Numbered from the stretch's first letter, positions 1 through 10,665 are shown. The stretch: DNA of 64,000 nt from Limnothrix sp. FACHB-406 (GCF_014698235.1 NZ_JACJSP010000006.1:62001-126000); one strand, 5' to 3'. Notes: generated by a model from the letters alone, not told the origin. Translations and numbers: made by a program.

Positions 1-2
1 AA

Positions 3-200
3 CAAGATGAACGGGGCGGCTATCGGCGCGGGGCTGTCATTGCCAGTTTTGTCAGCATTTTTCCCGTTGAAAATCCTCGATATGTGGTGATGACCATTTT
101 TGATGAACCTCCGGGTGGTTCTGGCGGGGTGGTGGCGGCTCCGGCGGCTAAGCCGATTTTGGAATCGATTATTACGCTCGATGGATTACCACCCCAATAG
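3..200 (+). CDS. C-terminal end of a class B penicillin-binding protein (FtsI/PBP2-like), partial
   Basis: The first 66 codons of the window are an open frame that enters from the left edge and ends at TAG 198-200. The translation contains GGYRRGAVIASF, then FPVENPRYVVMTIFDEP, a stretch typical of the transpeptidase domain end of cyanobacterial FtsI-type penicillin-binding proteins, and finishes with a short proline-rich tail. The family cross-links septal peptidoglycan in the periplasm. The catalytic serine and the KTG motif would lie outside the window, so the class is inferred only from this C-terminal segment. The next gene converges on it. Confidence 0.7.
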   Translation, partial: QDERGGYRRGAVIASFVSIFPVENPRYVVMTIFDEPPGGSGGVVAAPAAKPILESIITLDGLPPQ

Positions 201-249
201 GTTTTCAGAGATCAAGTTCGCTCAATTTTCTGACCACTTGGGAACGGAT

Positions 250-2640
250 TTAGCGCGATCGAATCACCGATAGCAAACTGGAGCGATCGTCTGTCCAAAG
301 TTGGCTAGGGGGTTGGGGTGGAACCGGTTGCCATTGGGTTTGGGGGCGATCGATTAACCAATTCAGATCCTGGGGCGATCGGGCGATTGCCACCCAATGG
401 GAAGGGGTTTTACCGATTGCTTTTTCCGCTTCCAAAACCCGTAAATCCCAGCGATGAATCGCCGTTAAACGCAAATCTTGGCTAATGGCTCCCAAGACGG
501 GCAACAGGTCAAGATAGCGATTCGTAATGTTAACCAAAATCAAGCCCCGATCGGTCAGCTTGTTGAGATAGCTGGCAATGGCTTCACGGGTAATTAAGTG
601 CACAGGAATGGAGTCGGAGCTAAAGGCATCCATAATCACCAAATCTAGGGAGCGATCGCTCGCCGTTTGCATTTTTAAACGGCCATCCCCAATTTCCACC
701 GCTACCTTGCCCTTCGACAGTTCCAAGAAACTGAAATAGGTGGGATTTTGAGCGATCAACTTCACTGTGGGATCAATTTCATAAAATGTCCATTGCTGAT
801 CCGGTTGGGCATAGCTGGCCAACGTGCCAATGCCCAGGCCCAAAACCGCCACCTGATCGCGCCGAGATTGATTAAACCCCGCAAAAAATTCCCCGATCGG
901 ACCCGTTTCTGTGAAGTAGGTGAGCGGTCGATCGCGCCGTTGGGGCAGCAGGCTTTGTTGGCCATGGAGTGTGGAGCCGTGGAGCAAGGACATGACCTGT
1001 CTTGAGCGATCGCGCACCACCCGATTCACTCCAAAAAAGCTGCGATCAATTAACAACACCTCGCCCCGTAAGCCCACGGAAAATTGCATCATTAAAATAA
1101 TGGCCAGTCCCGCAGAAATAATTTTGGTTTTGCGCAATTGCAGCGCCCAACCAATCGAGGCCAGCAAGCCAAAAGCAACGCCATAGGCGGCCCAATAGTC
1201 TGCCAGATGATTGAAATTAATTCCTGCTAGCAGCGCTCCAAACCCCAGCCCGATCGCAATCCAACTCCACTTGGGCAAGCGGTGGGAGTTAATCACCGAC
1301 AGCAGCGTCAAAATCAGAATCAGGGGATATTCTTGGGTTGTGGGAAACAGGTAGGGCGCAGCGATCGCGTTAAACGATCCACCCAAAGCTCCCCCCAAAG
1401 CAATCCAGAAATAAAACTGCGTTAGGTAGGTTACGGATGGCTTAATTAGCGCCAGAGTTTGATGGCAAACAAAGGCCGCGATCGCAAATCCCAGCCAGTG
1501 AAATGGCAACATCACCCACAAATTTTGGGCCCCATCCAAGCGCGACCAAAACACCAACGGAGTCACCAATAATGGCAAGCTGGCGATCGACAGTGGATAG
1601 GCGATCGCGCTCCATCGCCAATTGGAAAAAGCGACAATATAAGTTAGTAGATAAAGGCTGAGGGGAATTGCCCAAAAGAGGGGAATTGCCGCCAAATCCG
1701 TGGTGACATAGGTGGTGACACCCAGCGATAAGCTGGCTGGCAAGAAGGCAAATAGGGCCCATTGGAGTCGATCGCGCCAAGTGGGTTGCAAGGGTTTGTT
1801 TGGCGAGCTATCCGGCTCAGAAGCAAACGTTAAGCGATTGACCACTGCGCCATTTTTTGAACTAGCTGGTGTATTGCCGAGGGTGGTTAATTGCTCTGGT
1901 AATGTTGTTAATTCTTCTAGATTTTCGAGGCTTTCTAGTTTTTTAAAGTCTCCTAAACTTTCAAAATTTTCTAATCCTGGTTGTTGTTTTGATTGCAGAA
2001 ATTGTTCTAAGTCATTTGAGTCGCCCGCAGAATTCCAATTGCGATCGCGCCAAGTAATTAGCACACAGGCCCCAATGAGAAGCAGCTCAATCCCATAGCC
2101 CAATTGCCAAAATTGTCGCTGTTCCAGCAGGGAAAAGAGCGGCTCAATAGCCCCTGGATATCCCAAAACGCCTAACAAGCTGCCCGCATTACTCGCAGCA
2201 TAAAGGACATAGGGATCCTTACCTAAATCTAAGCGAGTTTGCGATACCCACCGTTGCAACAAGGGAGCCGTTGCTGAAAGGGCAAAAAACGGCAAAGCCA
2301 CTCCTAAAAACAAAATTTGGAGCAGAGTGATTAAGGGGCGATCGACAGTAATGATTGATTGACTCAAGACTTGGTTGAACTGACTCCAAAGCGCCAACCC
2401 ACCCCCGATCGCCACAGCTCCATGGATCCAAAACTGAGAGCGTAACGACGGGCAATCGCTCAACCAAGCCGCATAGCCATAGCCGGCCAACAGCATCATT
2501 TGAAAGAAAGCCTGGCAAACATTCCAAACGGCCGGTGTTCCCCCCAACAGAGGCAGCAGGCTTTTTGCAACAATAAATTGCACCCAAAATAGTAAAAAAG
2601 CGCTACCAAAGAGCGCTACCGAAAATATTGTTTTTTTCAT
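250..2640 (-). CDS. Fused MFS-like membrane protein / spermidine synthase-like methyltransferase domain
   Basis: 796 residues. Roughly the first 540 residues are a series of hydrophobic membrane segments, starting MKKTIFSVALFGSAFLLFWV. The last 200 or so form a soluble spermidine synthase-type Rossmann domain with the nucleotide-binding glycine loop VAVLGLGIGTLAS near residue 597, an acidic YEIDP strand end and an MDAFSSDSIP segment. This arrangement is known as fused MFS/spermidine synthase; whether such proteins make polyamines is not established. An odd low-GC insertion (about residues 210-265, 1850-2010 on the map) encodes a Leu/Glu/Ser-rich stretch, ENLEELTTLPEQ, in the loop between the two membrane halves. 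It converges with the PBP gene. Confidence 0.8.
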   Translation of the reverse strand: MKKTIFSVALFGSAFLLFWVQFIVAKSLLPLLGGTPAVWNVCQAFFQMMLLAGYGYAAWLSDCPSLRSQFWIHGAVAIGGGLALWSQFNQVLSQSIITVDRPLITLLQILFLGVALPFFALSATAPLLQRWVSQTRLDLGKDPYVLYAASNAGSLLGVLGYPGAIEPLFSLLEQRQFWQLGYGIELLLIGACVLITWRDRNWNSAGDSNDLEQFLQSKQQPGLENFESLGDFKKLESLENLEELTTLPEQLTTLGNTPASSKNGAVVNRLTFASEPDSSPNKPLQPTWRDRLQWALFAFLPASLSLGVTTYVTTDLAAIPLFWAIPLSLYLLTYIVAFSNWRWSAIAYPLSIASLPLLVTPLVFWSRLDGAQNLWVMLPFHWLGFAIAAFVCHQTLALIKPSVTYLTQFYFWIALGGALGGSFNAIAAPYLFPTTQEYPLILILTLLSVINSHRLPKWSWIAIGLGFGALLAGINFNHLADYWAAYGVAFGLLASIGWALQLRKTKIISAGLAIILMMQFSVGLRGEVLLIDRSFFGVNRVVRDRSRQVMSLLHGSTLHGQQSLLPQRRDRPLTYFTETGPIGEFFAGFNQSRRDQVAVLGLGIGTLASYAQPDQQWTFYEIDPTVKLIAQNPTYFSFLELSKGKVAVEIGDGRLKMQTASDRSLDLVIMDAFSSDSIPVHLITREAIASYLNKLTDRGLILVNITNRYLDLLPVLGAISQDLRLTAIHRWDLRVLEAEKAIGKTPSHWVAIARSPQDLNWLIDRPQTQWQPVPPQPPSQLWTDDRSSLLSVIRSR

Positions 2641-2796
2641 GATTCTTGTGAACCAAGGAAGTTTTATAAAACCAAATCATTACCTATCCAGTTCTGGCTA
2701 GCTCTGATCCTGCTGTCACCCATGCTGAACAAGCCGGTTTGGTCTTAACTCAGCACCTATTTAGCCCAAATTATCTTAACCTAGTTCCCCAAAAGA

Positions 2797-2816
2797 CAAG
2801 GGGCTTAAGCCCCTTG
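2797..2816 (-). terminator. Rho-independent terminator downstream of the ArsA-type ATPase gene
   Basis: A perfect 20-base palindrome with the core AAGGGGCTTAAGCCCCTT is followed, on the minus strand, by TCTTTT. It lies about 120 bases beyond the stop of the minus-strand ATPase gene. The plus strand has no T-run, so the direction is clear. Confidence 0.65.
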
Positions 2817-2936
2817 CCCCCGAACTTTTGCACAATCACGATCTGCCAAGATCACGATCTTCTGGGGAAATTATTTTCCAGGTTCGTGACTTTTAAGCCT
2901 TCAGGATTTGAGGTGACGGAAACCAGATAATCAACG

Positions 2937-4127
2937 CTAGACCTTAGCGGGTTCTGAAAAGCGGATTTTCAGGTAATCTTCTTCCATTTTAGCACCCGTT
3001 GGTTGCAGAGCCGCCAGGGCTTGGGGCAACACCAAATTACGGCGATGGTTACCGATCCGAACATTCAGTTCATCACCGGTTTTGCTCAGTTCAATCTGGC
3101 TCTTAGGAATGCCCGGCAAGTACATTTCCAGACTGTAGGTGTTGTCCACCTGCACCACACGCAAGGTCGTTTCTTTGTAATAAACCTGAGCAGGATCTTC
3201 GTTGTTCGGGTAAAGGGTTTCCTTCAGGCGATCGAGCGCTGCCAATCCGCATAATTCTTCAGAAAAAAGCGGCACTTCTTTCACCGGCAAGGGGCGGAAA
3301 TTCTCGTGAATTTCATCCTTATATTTCTGTTGATCGGCTTTCCAGCGATCGAAAAAGGGATCGCTCACCTCCGCCGGAATCACCCGATTGGCCACCACCA
3401 TATCGGTTGCCACGTTATATAAACTCAGGTAAGCATGGGCCCGCAGCGATTCCTTGATCACCATTTTTTCTGGATTGGTCACCAGCCGCACCGAAGTTTG
3501 GGAACTGTTGGTTAAGACCTTTTCCAACGCCTCAATTTGTTCATAGAACTCGTAGGGCGCGTCCATCACTTCCTTATCCGGCAATGAAAAACCAGCGATC
3601 GGGCGGAAGATCGGTTCTACCAATGGCCGCAGGGCGACAGACATGCTTTGCAGCGGCTTATAGAAGCGGCGCATGTACCAACCGCCCACTTCCGGCAGGC
3701 TCAAAAGCCGCAAGGCCGTGCCCGTGGGGGCTGAGTCAATGATCAAGACTTCGTATTCACCCTCGTCGTAGTGTCGCTTCATGCGCACCAGGGCGAAAAT
3801 TTCGTCCATTCCCGGCAAAATCGCCAATTCTTCCGCTTGCACACCTTCTAGGCCACGCGCTTGCAGGACTTGCGTGATGTAGCGCTTCACTGCGCCCCAA
3901 TTTCCTTCTAATTCTGCCAGGGCATCCAACTCCGCCGCCCACAGGTTCGGTCGCACCGCGATCGGGTCGTGACCCAACTCTAAATCCAGGCTATCGGCTA
4001 AGGAATGGGCCGGATCGGTACTGAGGACGAGGGTTTTGTAGCCCAGCTCGGCACAGCGCAGGCCGGTGGCTGCGGCGACGGAGGTTTTACCGACTCCGCC
4101 TTTGCCGGTCATCAAAATTACGCGCAT
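2937..4127 (-). CDS. ArsA/GET3-family ATPase with C-terminal Hsp20-like domain
   Basis: 396 residues from the ATG at 4127 ([16 protein letters not shown]); the open frame continues 42 codons upstream, but the deviant Walker A motif GKGGVGKT normally lies within the first 15 residues, so the internal ATG is preferred. It belongs to the SIMIBI P-loop family of ArsA, Get3 and TRC40, which couple ATP hydrolysis to handling of membrane proteins or oxyanions. The last 85 residues (from about [20 protein letters not shown]) resemble the ArsA_HSP20 alpha-crystallin-like domain found on many cyanobacterial homologues. No arsenic genes lie nearby, so arsenite transport is unlikely; targeting or chaperone work is inferred. 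A terminator follows at 2797. Confidence 0.85.
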   Translation of the reverse strand: MRVILMTGKGGVGKTSVAAATGLRCAELGYKTLVLSTDPAHSLADSLDLELGHDPIAVRPNLWAAELDALAELEGNWGAVKRYITQVLQARGLEGVQAEELAILPGMDEIFALVRMKRHYDEGEYEVLIIDSAPTGTALRLLSLPEVGGWYMRRFYKPLQSMSVALRPLVEPIFRPIAGFSLPDKEVMDAPYEFYEQIEALEKVLTNSSQTSVRLVTNPEKMVIKESLRAHAYLSLYNVATDMVVANRVIPAEVSDPFFDRWKADQQKYKDEIHENFRPLPVKEVPLFSEELCGLAALDRLKETLYPNNEDPAQVYYKETTLRVVQVDNTYSLEMYLPGIPKSQIELSKTGDELNVRIGNHRRNLVLPQALAALQPTGAKMEEDYLKIRFSEPAKV

Positions 4128-4233
4128 GATGGAATTGCCTTTGTTTCGGAGGAGACGATCGCCCAGTGCGCCTCCATTATGGCGTTTTTTGTAAAGCTTT
4201 TTGAAGCCTGTCTCAGTTAGGTTGCGCGATCTG

Positions 4234-4644
4234 TCAACCGTTTGCGCGAGCAAAATGCTGTTTCAACACATCCCAGATGGAACATTGCCAATAGTCAATG
4301 TGGGAGTTGATTAAACCCTGGGAATTCAGCCCCAGCTCGCTCCAACCGGTGATCGAAATTCGCGGTTTCCAGGGGATTGGTGTCGTCCAAGTCAGAGTCC
4401 AGTCTGTGCGGATCGTGCGATCGGTTGTCACAGCAATTTCATGCAGCCTGAGGCAAGGATCCTGAAACCATTGATCAATAAAGGCGATCGTTTTTCGGTA
4501 GCGATCAACTCCTCGAAATTCACTCGTTGGATCTTTGAAATAAACCTCCCGATCGTAAATTTCAAATGTTTGATCCTTAGGAAATTTCTGATAGTCTGCC
4601 TTCAGAATTTCGACAATTGATTCCATACTCATCAGTTTATGCAT
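4234..4644 (-). CDS. DUF2358 domain-containing protein
   Basis: 136 residues, beginning [20 protein letters not shown]. The body ([34 protein letters not shown], a run of aromatic residues and a final [13 protein letters not shown]) matches what I recall of DUF2358, a small NTF2-like family common in cyanobacteria and plastids. No function is established. It sits 106 bases upstream of the ATPase gene on the same strand and could be cotranscribed with it. The start could instead be the internal ATG giving [10 protein letters not shown] or MESIVEIL. Confidence 0.75.
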   Translation of the reverse strand: MHKLMSMESIVEILKADYQKFPKDQTFEIYDREVYFKDPTSEFRGVDRYRKTIAFIDQWFQDPCLRLHEIAVTTDRTIRTDWTLTWTTPIPWKPRISITGWSELGLNSQGLINSHIDYWQCSIWDVLKQHFARANG

Positions 4645-5250
4645 TTGATTCTCAAGGTTAATTCAGAGAATATTTGAAGCAGCAAAGCCCATGTCTAATT
4701 CATCTCATCAATCAACGAACCAAAGGAACTAGCTCAATAGCACCAGTCAAAGAGCTATCCCGTTTGCGCAATTAATTGATTGCTTGTGAGCATTAAAATC
4801 ACCTTTCAAATCTCCTCGTGAAATAAAGTTATCTAAAAATGTTATTCTTTATAAAAGATTTTTATCATGGCTACTGTCTGAATCTTTTGAAATTAATTTC
4901 TCAATAAATTTTTAATTGCATTTTTGAGCCAATTTTAAAGCAAATTGCTCCATAATTCTTAAAATAACTATTTAGTTATAAAACATTCGATAACTCACTT
5001 CAAAGTCTTCTCCTAACACAGCTCAGCTTATTTTTTTCTAGTTTTGATTCAATTTTCTGCCTACTAATCTAGCAACCTATCGTTGCAATTGCTATGATCA
5101 GGGCTAAGCCAACATGATCTCAAGCAGTCGTCAAGTTAAGCCCCAAAGCTCTTCAAACTCCACTCAAGACCATGACCCAATCAGCCTCGCTCAAGGCTTG
5201 GGTCGTGACTAAGGCGCTGAATCCACCCCTCAACTGCATGACCGTGGCCC
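4645..5250. other. AT-rich intergenic region between divergent genes
   Basis: About 600 bases without a convincing gene separate DUF2358 (minus) from the large kinase (plus). The stretch 4790-5060 is markedly richer in A and T than the surrounding genes and should contain the promoters of both. I could not pick out a confident -35/-10 pair, RNA gene or repeat. Confidence 0.5.
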
Positions 5251-8200
5251 ATGACTAGCCCACTGCAACAAACATCACCCACTTTGTGGCCCAACCTTGA
5301 TGGTTACGAAATTACTGAGCAACTTTACTCAGGATCTCGCACAGCCGTTTACCGGGCAATTCAGACGGATACAGGGCGATCGGTCGTCATCAAAATTCTT
5401 TGCCATGAGTATCCCAGCTTTAACGAGCTGACACAATTTCGCAATCAATATAGCATCGCCAAGTCTTTGAACATTACGGGTATTGTACATCCCTATAGTT
5501 TAGAAGCCTATGGCAACAGTTATGCCCTAGTGATGGAAGATTTCAGTGCTATCTCCCTAGAAAATTACCGAAAACAATATTCAATTTCATTAACTGATTT
5601 TCTGTTTATTGCCTTACAGGTATCCGAAATTCTTCATGACTTACACCAAAGCCGCGTTATTCATCGAGATATCAAGCCCGCCAATATTTTGATTCAACCC
5701 AGCACCAAAGCAATCAAGATTATTGACTTTAGTATTGCTTCCGTGCTGCCCAAGGAAACTCAGGAAATTCAGAACCCTAATCTTCTTGAGGGAACCATTG
5801 CCTATTTAGCCCCTGAACAAACCGGCCGCATGAATCGCGGCATTGATTATCGCACGGACTTTTATGCCCTTGGAGTCACCTTTTATCAATTGTTGAGTGG
5901 TCGGCTCCCCTTTGAAGCAGCGGATCCCCTCAAACTCATTCACTGTCACATTGCCAAAACACCCACAGCGCTTGACCAGGTGAATCCCGCGATTCCTTCC
6001 ATGGTGGCAGCCATTGTCTCTAAATTAATGGCAAAAAATGCAGAACATCGCTATCAAACCGCGAAAGGGTTAAAGCATGACCTGGAGGAATGTTGGACAC
6101 AGTGGGAGGCCACTCAACAAATTCAGCCTTTTGAGTTGGGAACTCGAGATTTAAGCGATCGATTCCTGATTTCTGACAAACTCTATGGGCGCGATCGGGA
6201 AGTTGCTCATTTATTAGCAGCCTTTGAACGCGTTGCCCAAGGAAGTACAGAATTGATGCTGGTGGCGGGATTTTCCGGAATTGGCAAAACCGCCGTCATT
6301 CATGAAATTCACAAGCCTATCACTCGCCAAAAAGGCTATTTCATTAAGGGGAAATTTGATCAATTCAATCGCAATGTTCCTCTCTCGGCTTTTGTGCAAG
6401 CTTTCCGCGATTTAATGAGCTATTTGCTTTCTGAGCCAGATCGTCAATTAAACCAATGGCGAACCAAAATTTTGCAAGCCTTGGGAGAAAGTGGACAAGT
6501 TTTGGTTGAAGTCATTCCCGAGCTGGAGACCATCATTGGGTCTCAGCCAGCCGTGCCCGAACTATCAGGAACAGCCGCCCAAAATCGGTTTAATTTTCTG
6601 TTTCAGAAATTTATTCAGGTTTTCACAAGGCCCGATCATCCCTTGGTCATTTTTTTAGATGACTTACAGTGGGCAGATTTAGCTTCTTTGCAACTTTTGA
6701 AGGTTTTGATGGGGGATAGTGCCCACTTATTCATGTTGGGAGCCTATCGCGATAATGAGGTTTCGCCCATTCACCCCCTCATGGTTACCCTGGAAGAATT
6801 GATCAAAGAAAAAGCGATTGTTAACACCATTACCCTAGATCCACTGAGTCTAGAACATACCAATGATTTAGTGGCTGATACGTTGCGTTGCCCGCCCGAT
6901 CGAGCCTTACCCTTAACTGAATCAATTAATCGGAAAACCCAGGGCAATCCTTTTTTCACAACACAATTTCTAAAGTCGCTCCACGAGGAAGGCTGGATTA
7001 CATTCAACCGAGAAGCCTGCTATTGGGAATGTGATATTTCCAGCATCTACACCCTAACCACCACTGATGATGTGGTGGAGTTTATGGCGGCGCGGCTTCA
7101 AAAGCTGCCTGAATCCACGCGATCAGTCTTAAAGCTAGCGGCTTGTTTGGGTAACCAATTTGACTTAACAACCCTCTCGATTATTGCTCAACAATCTGCC
7201 GCAGAAACAGCCAATACCCTTTGGAAGTCATTGCAAGAGGGCTTGGTTTTACCCAACAGTCAGGTCTATAAATTTTTCCAGCCGGAGGTACTAACCCCAG
7301 CCGATCGGGAGGTGCAGGAACCGCAGGTTAATCCAACCTATCGTTTTTTACACGATCGCGTCCAACAGGCTGCCTATTCCCTGATTGATCCGGCTCAGAA
7401 ACCCATGACCCATCTGATGATTGGTCAACTTTTGCAGACTCAGCTCTCGGGTTCAGAGTTAGAAAATCGACGATTTGATATTATTAATCACCTAAATTTA
7501 GGCCAAGACTTACTCACCACCGATACAGAACGGTTTTCCTTGGCTCAAAGTAATTTGGAAGCTGCCCAAAAAGCCAAAATGGCAACGGCCTATGCGGCTG
7601 CTAGCAACTTTGTTAATACGGGGTTATCGCTCCTATCTAATGATCGTTGGCAGAAACAATACCACCTGAGTTTGGAGCTACATATCTTAGCGGCCGAGGT
7701 GGCATGCCTCATGGGCGACATTGCCGAGATGGACAATCATTGTCAACAGGTTTTAACGGCAGCCCAAAATCCATTAGACAAGGTAGAAATCTACAAAATT
7801 CAAATTAATGCTCTCGCCACTCGCAACCAAATGTTAGAGGCGATCGCAGTCGGGGCCAATGCACTTTCGGAACTGGGTGTGGCCTTGCCCACCCAAGCCG
7901 ACTCAACCATGAGTCATCAAGTGCTTGAAGCATTAGCTCAGCAACTTGAAGATTATGTCATTGAGGATCTGGGGCATCTTGCTCCCATGACCAATCCTCG
8001 GATCATGGCAGCTATGAAGTTAATGGCAGCACTTTTTGCACCGATCTACATGGTGAAGATAGAACTCTTTCCATTGGTTTGTGCGCGGATGGTGAGCTTA
8101 TCTTTAGAATTTGGCAACAGCTCTGTTTCCATGATTGGCTACAGTGGCTATGGCCTAATTTTGACCAATTCTTACAATGAGTTTGAAAAGGGATATCAGT

Positions 8201-10665
8201 TTGGCAAGGTGTCCTTAGAGTTGCTCGATCGCTTCAGTGCTCCTGAATATCGGGCCATGACCCTTTTTCTATTTAGTATTTTTATTCAGCATCGCCATAA
8301 CTCTTTGCGATCAACCATTCCCATGCTCAAGGAAAGCTATCTGTTGGGAATGGAAACCGGCAATTTACTCTACGCAGTCTATAGCATTAATAATTACTTT
8401 TTTAATCAATTTTTCTCTGGCTTTTGTCTAACTGACATAGAACCGGAGATGGAGCAATATTGCATCATTTTGAGCCAAATGAAGCGAGAAAACCCTGTAA
8501 GTTATCTGCGAATGCAGCAGCAGGCTTTTCAAGGCTTTGTGACCAACACTGATTACCCCGATCGACTAATTGGTGAGAGCTATGATGAAACTGTGATGTT
8601 CCCCCAGTATGTCCAAAAAAATGAATCGTCCGGCTTGGCATTTGCTTATATTTATAAATTGATTTTGGCTTATCTTTTTGATCATTATGAGCGGGCTATT
8701 GATTATATCAACGCAGGCTCCCCTTGCATGTATATCATCACGGGACATATTCATATTTCAGTTTTCTATTTCTATGCAGGGTTAACCTACTTTCGGGTTG
8801 CCACTACTCAGTCTAGCTTAGGGCGATCGCGGGCCTTATCTCTCGGAGAACAGCAGCAAGCTACCTTAGCCACTTGGGCCAATCAATCGCCAATTAATCA
8901 TCAACATAAGGTGGATTTGTTAGAAGCAGAAAAGTGCCGCGTGCTGGAAAAGTTTTACGAAGCCGGTATTTTGTACGATCGCGCCATTGATGGAGCCAAG
9001 GCACAGGGATTCTTACAGGAAGAAGCTTTAGCGAATGAACTGGCTGCCAAGTTCTATTTAGATTGGAACAAGGAAAAATTCGCTGCCAGCTATATGCAAG
9101 AAGCCTATTACTGCTATGCCCGATGGGGTGCAAAGGCGAAGGTCAGTGACATCGAACAGCGTTATCCCAAATTGCTGGCTCCTATTCTCGAATCGACTTC
9201 CGAGAAATTAAATCCTCTGGAAACATTTGTTTCTGTTGCGACAGCAACCTATAGCTCCACCGCCACACAAAATTCCAGCAGTAATAATCTCAATGTCATG
9301 CTCGATTTGGCAACTATCATTCGAGCATCTCAAAGCATCGCTAGCACCATTCAACTAGAGGAGCTACTGCAACAATTAACGCAAATTATTTTGCAATATT
9401 CCGGCGGTGACCAATGCATTTTGATGGTTCCTGATCATGATGGTGAATGGTTAGTGCGGGCGATCGCCTCCACGGAAACGACCAAGCTTTGCACCATTCC
9501 TCTTCAGAATGAAAATTCCCTGCCTTTACCCCTAATTCAATGGGTGAAAAATACTAGAGAATCGGTGGTGATCAATGAAGGTCAAACCCATTTGCCGATC
9601 GGGGATGCTTTTCTTGATCGCCCGATGCCCCAAAGCGTGTTGTGCTTACCAATCCTCAACCAAGCGCAATTGGTGGGCATTTTGTATCTCAGTAACCAAG
9701 CTGCGAAAAATGTATTTACGAGCGATCGGCTCTTGGTTCTGAATTTCCTTTGTGCCCAAGCAGCGATTTCACTGGAAAATGCTCGGCTCTATCAGCAAGC
9801 ACGCACCTATGCTCAACAGCTTGAACAATCTCAACTACAAATTGTTCAAAGTGAAAAAATGGCATCTTTGGGAAACTTGGTGGCGGGAGTTGCCCATGAA
9901 ATCAATAACCCGATCGGCTTTTTAAATGGCAGCATTCAAAATTTGCAAGATTCTTTTCAGGATCTCATTGGTCATTTAGAACTCTATCAACAACATTATC
10001 CCAACCCTGAACCCAGCATCACAGAAAATGCAGAAGAGATTGATTTAGACTTTTTGAGTGAAGATTTGCCAACCTTGTTGAAATCGATGCAATTGGCAAC
10101 CGATCGCATCAAAGGTATTAGCAATAGTCTGCGTACTTTTTCACGGGCAGATACTGAATATAAAGTTCAAGCCAATTTACATGAAGGAATCGACAGCACA
10201 TTATTGATTCTGAAATATCGACTAAAAGCCAATGAGCATCGCCCCGCTATTGAAGTCAGTCAAGACTATGGGGACATTCCGGCAATCGATTGCTTTCCGG
10301 GACAGCTTAATCAAGTGTTTATGAATCTTTTGGCCAACGCGATCGACATGTTCGATGAGCTAGCGCAAGGGCAATCATTCGAGGCGTTAGCGGCCCATCC
10401 GCAAACCATTACGATTGGCACTCGACGAGTGGATGATCACGTGCAAGTGACCATTCAAGACAATGGCAAGGGCATGAACGAGGAATTACAAGCCAAGATT
10501 TTTGATCCCACTTTCACTACCAAGTCCGTTGGCAAAGGCACAGGGTTAGGCTTGGCGATCGCTCGCCAAATTGTGGTGGAAAAACATGGCGGTAGCTTAA
10601 TGGTGCGATCGGAGTTGGGCCAGGGGTCTCAGTTTCTGATGAGTTTGCCCATTCACGGATCTTGA
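5251..10665 (+). CDS. HstK-type multidomain Ser/Thr kinase - AAA ATPase - GAF - histidine kinase
   Basis: 1804 residues. Domain order: Ser/Thr protein kinase (about 14-280) with catalytic loop HRDIKPANIL near residue 138, DFS in place of DFG, and an APEQTGRMNRGIDYRTDF activation segment; a predicted ATPase with Walker A GFSGIGKT at 340-347 and Walker B VIFLDDLQWAD; a long helical TPR-like region; a GAF domain from about 1370; and a histidine kinase with the phospho-acceptor in GVAHEINNP (His1549), then N, G1 (DNGKGMN) and G2 (GTGLGLAIA) boxes. This is the HstK architecture known from Anabaena and other cyanobacteria; it should autophosphorylate on Ser/Thr and on His in the cytoplasm. No response regulator is adjacent. 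DFS occurs elsewhere in this family, so it need not mean inactivity. Confidence 0.92.
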   Translation: MTSPLQQTSPTLWPNLDGYEITEQLYSGSRTAVYRAIQTDTGRSVVIKILCHEYPSFNELTQFRNQYSIAKSLNITGIVHPYSLEAYGNSYALVMEDFSAISLENYRKQYSISLTDFLFIALQVSEILHDLHQSRVIHRDIKPANILIQPSTKAIKIIDFSIASVLPKETQEIQNPNLLEGTIAYLAPEQTGRMNRGIDYRTDFYALGVTFYQLLSGRLPFEAADPLKLIHCHIAKTPTALDQVNPAIPSMVAAIVSKLMAKNAEHRYQTAKGLKHDLEECWTQWEATQQIQPFELGTRDLSDRFLISDKLYGRDREVAHLLAAFERVAQGSTELMLVAGFSGIGKTAVIHEIHKPITRQKGYFIKGKFDQFNRNVPLSAFVQAFRDLMSYLLSEPDRQLNQWRTKILQALGESGQVLVEVIPELETIIGSQPAVPELSGTAAQNRFNFLFQKFIQVFTRPDHPLVIFLDDLQWADLASLQLLKVLMGDSAHLFMLGAYRDNEVSPIHPLMVTLEELIKEKAIVNTITLDPLSLEHTNDLVADTLRCPPDRALPLTESINRKTQGNPFFTTQFLKSLHEEGWITFNREACYWECDISSIYTLTTTDDVVEFMAARLQKLPESTRSVLKLAACLGNQFDLTTLSIIAQQSAAETANTLWKSLQEGLVLPNSQVYKFFQPEVLTPADREVQEPQVNPTYRFLHDRVQQAAYSLIDPAQKPMTHLMIGQLLQTQLSGSELENRRFDIINHLNLGQDLLTTDTERFSLAQSNLEAAQKAKMATAYAAASNFVNTGLSLLSNDRWQKQYHLSLELHILAAEVACLMGDIAEMDNHCQQVLTAAQNPLDKVEIYKIQINALATRNQMLEAIAVGANALSELGVALPTQADSTMSHQVLEALAQQLEDYVIEDLGHLAPMTNPRIMAAMKLMAALFAPIYMVKIELFPLVCARMVSLSLEFGNSSVSMIGYSGYGLILTNSYNEFEKGYQFGKVSLELLDRFSAPEYRAMTLFLFSIFIQHRHNSLRSTIPMLKESYLLGMETGNLLYAVYSINNYFFNQFFSGFCLTDIEPEMEQYCIILSQMKRENPVSYLRMQQQAFQGFVTNTDYPDRLIGESYDETVMFPQYVQKNESSGLAFAYIYKLILAYLFDHYERAIDYINAGSPCMYIITGHIHISVFYFYAGLTYFRVATTQSSLGRSRALSLGEQQQATLATWANQSPINHQHKVDLLEAEKCRVLEKFYEAGILYDRAIDGAKAQGFLQEEALANELAAKFYLDWNKEKFAASYMQEAYYCYARWGAKAKVSDIEQRYPKLLAPILESTSEKLNPLETFVSVATATYSSTATQNSSSNNLNVMLDLATIIRASQSIASTIQLEELLQQLTQIILQYSGGDQCILMVPDHDGEWLVRAIASTETTKLCTIPLQNENSLPLPLIQWVKNTRESVVINEGQTHLPIGDAFLDRPMPQSVLCLPILNQAQLVGILYLSNQAAKNVFTSDRLLVLNFLCAQAAISLENARLYQQARTYAQQLEQSQLQIVQSEKMASLGNLVAGVAHEINNPIGFLNGSIQNLQDSFQDLIGHLELYQQHYPNPEPSITENAEEIDLDFLSEDLPTLLKSMQLATDRIKGISNSLRTFSRADTEYKVQANLHEGIDSTLLILKYRLKANEHRPAIEVSQDYGDIPAIDCFPGQLNQVFMNLLANAIDMFDELAQGQSFEALAAHPQTITIGTRRVDDHVQVTIQDNGKGMNEELQAKIFDPTFTTKSVGKGTGLGLAIARQIVVEKHGGSLMVRSELGQGSQFLMSLPIHGS

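Noticed and set aside
2937-4127. Arsenite pump ATPase ArsA
   Set aside because: There is no arsB, arsC or arsR nearby and the Hsp20-like tail is not found on classical ArsA; named only as ArsA/GET3 family.
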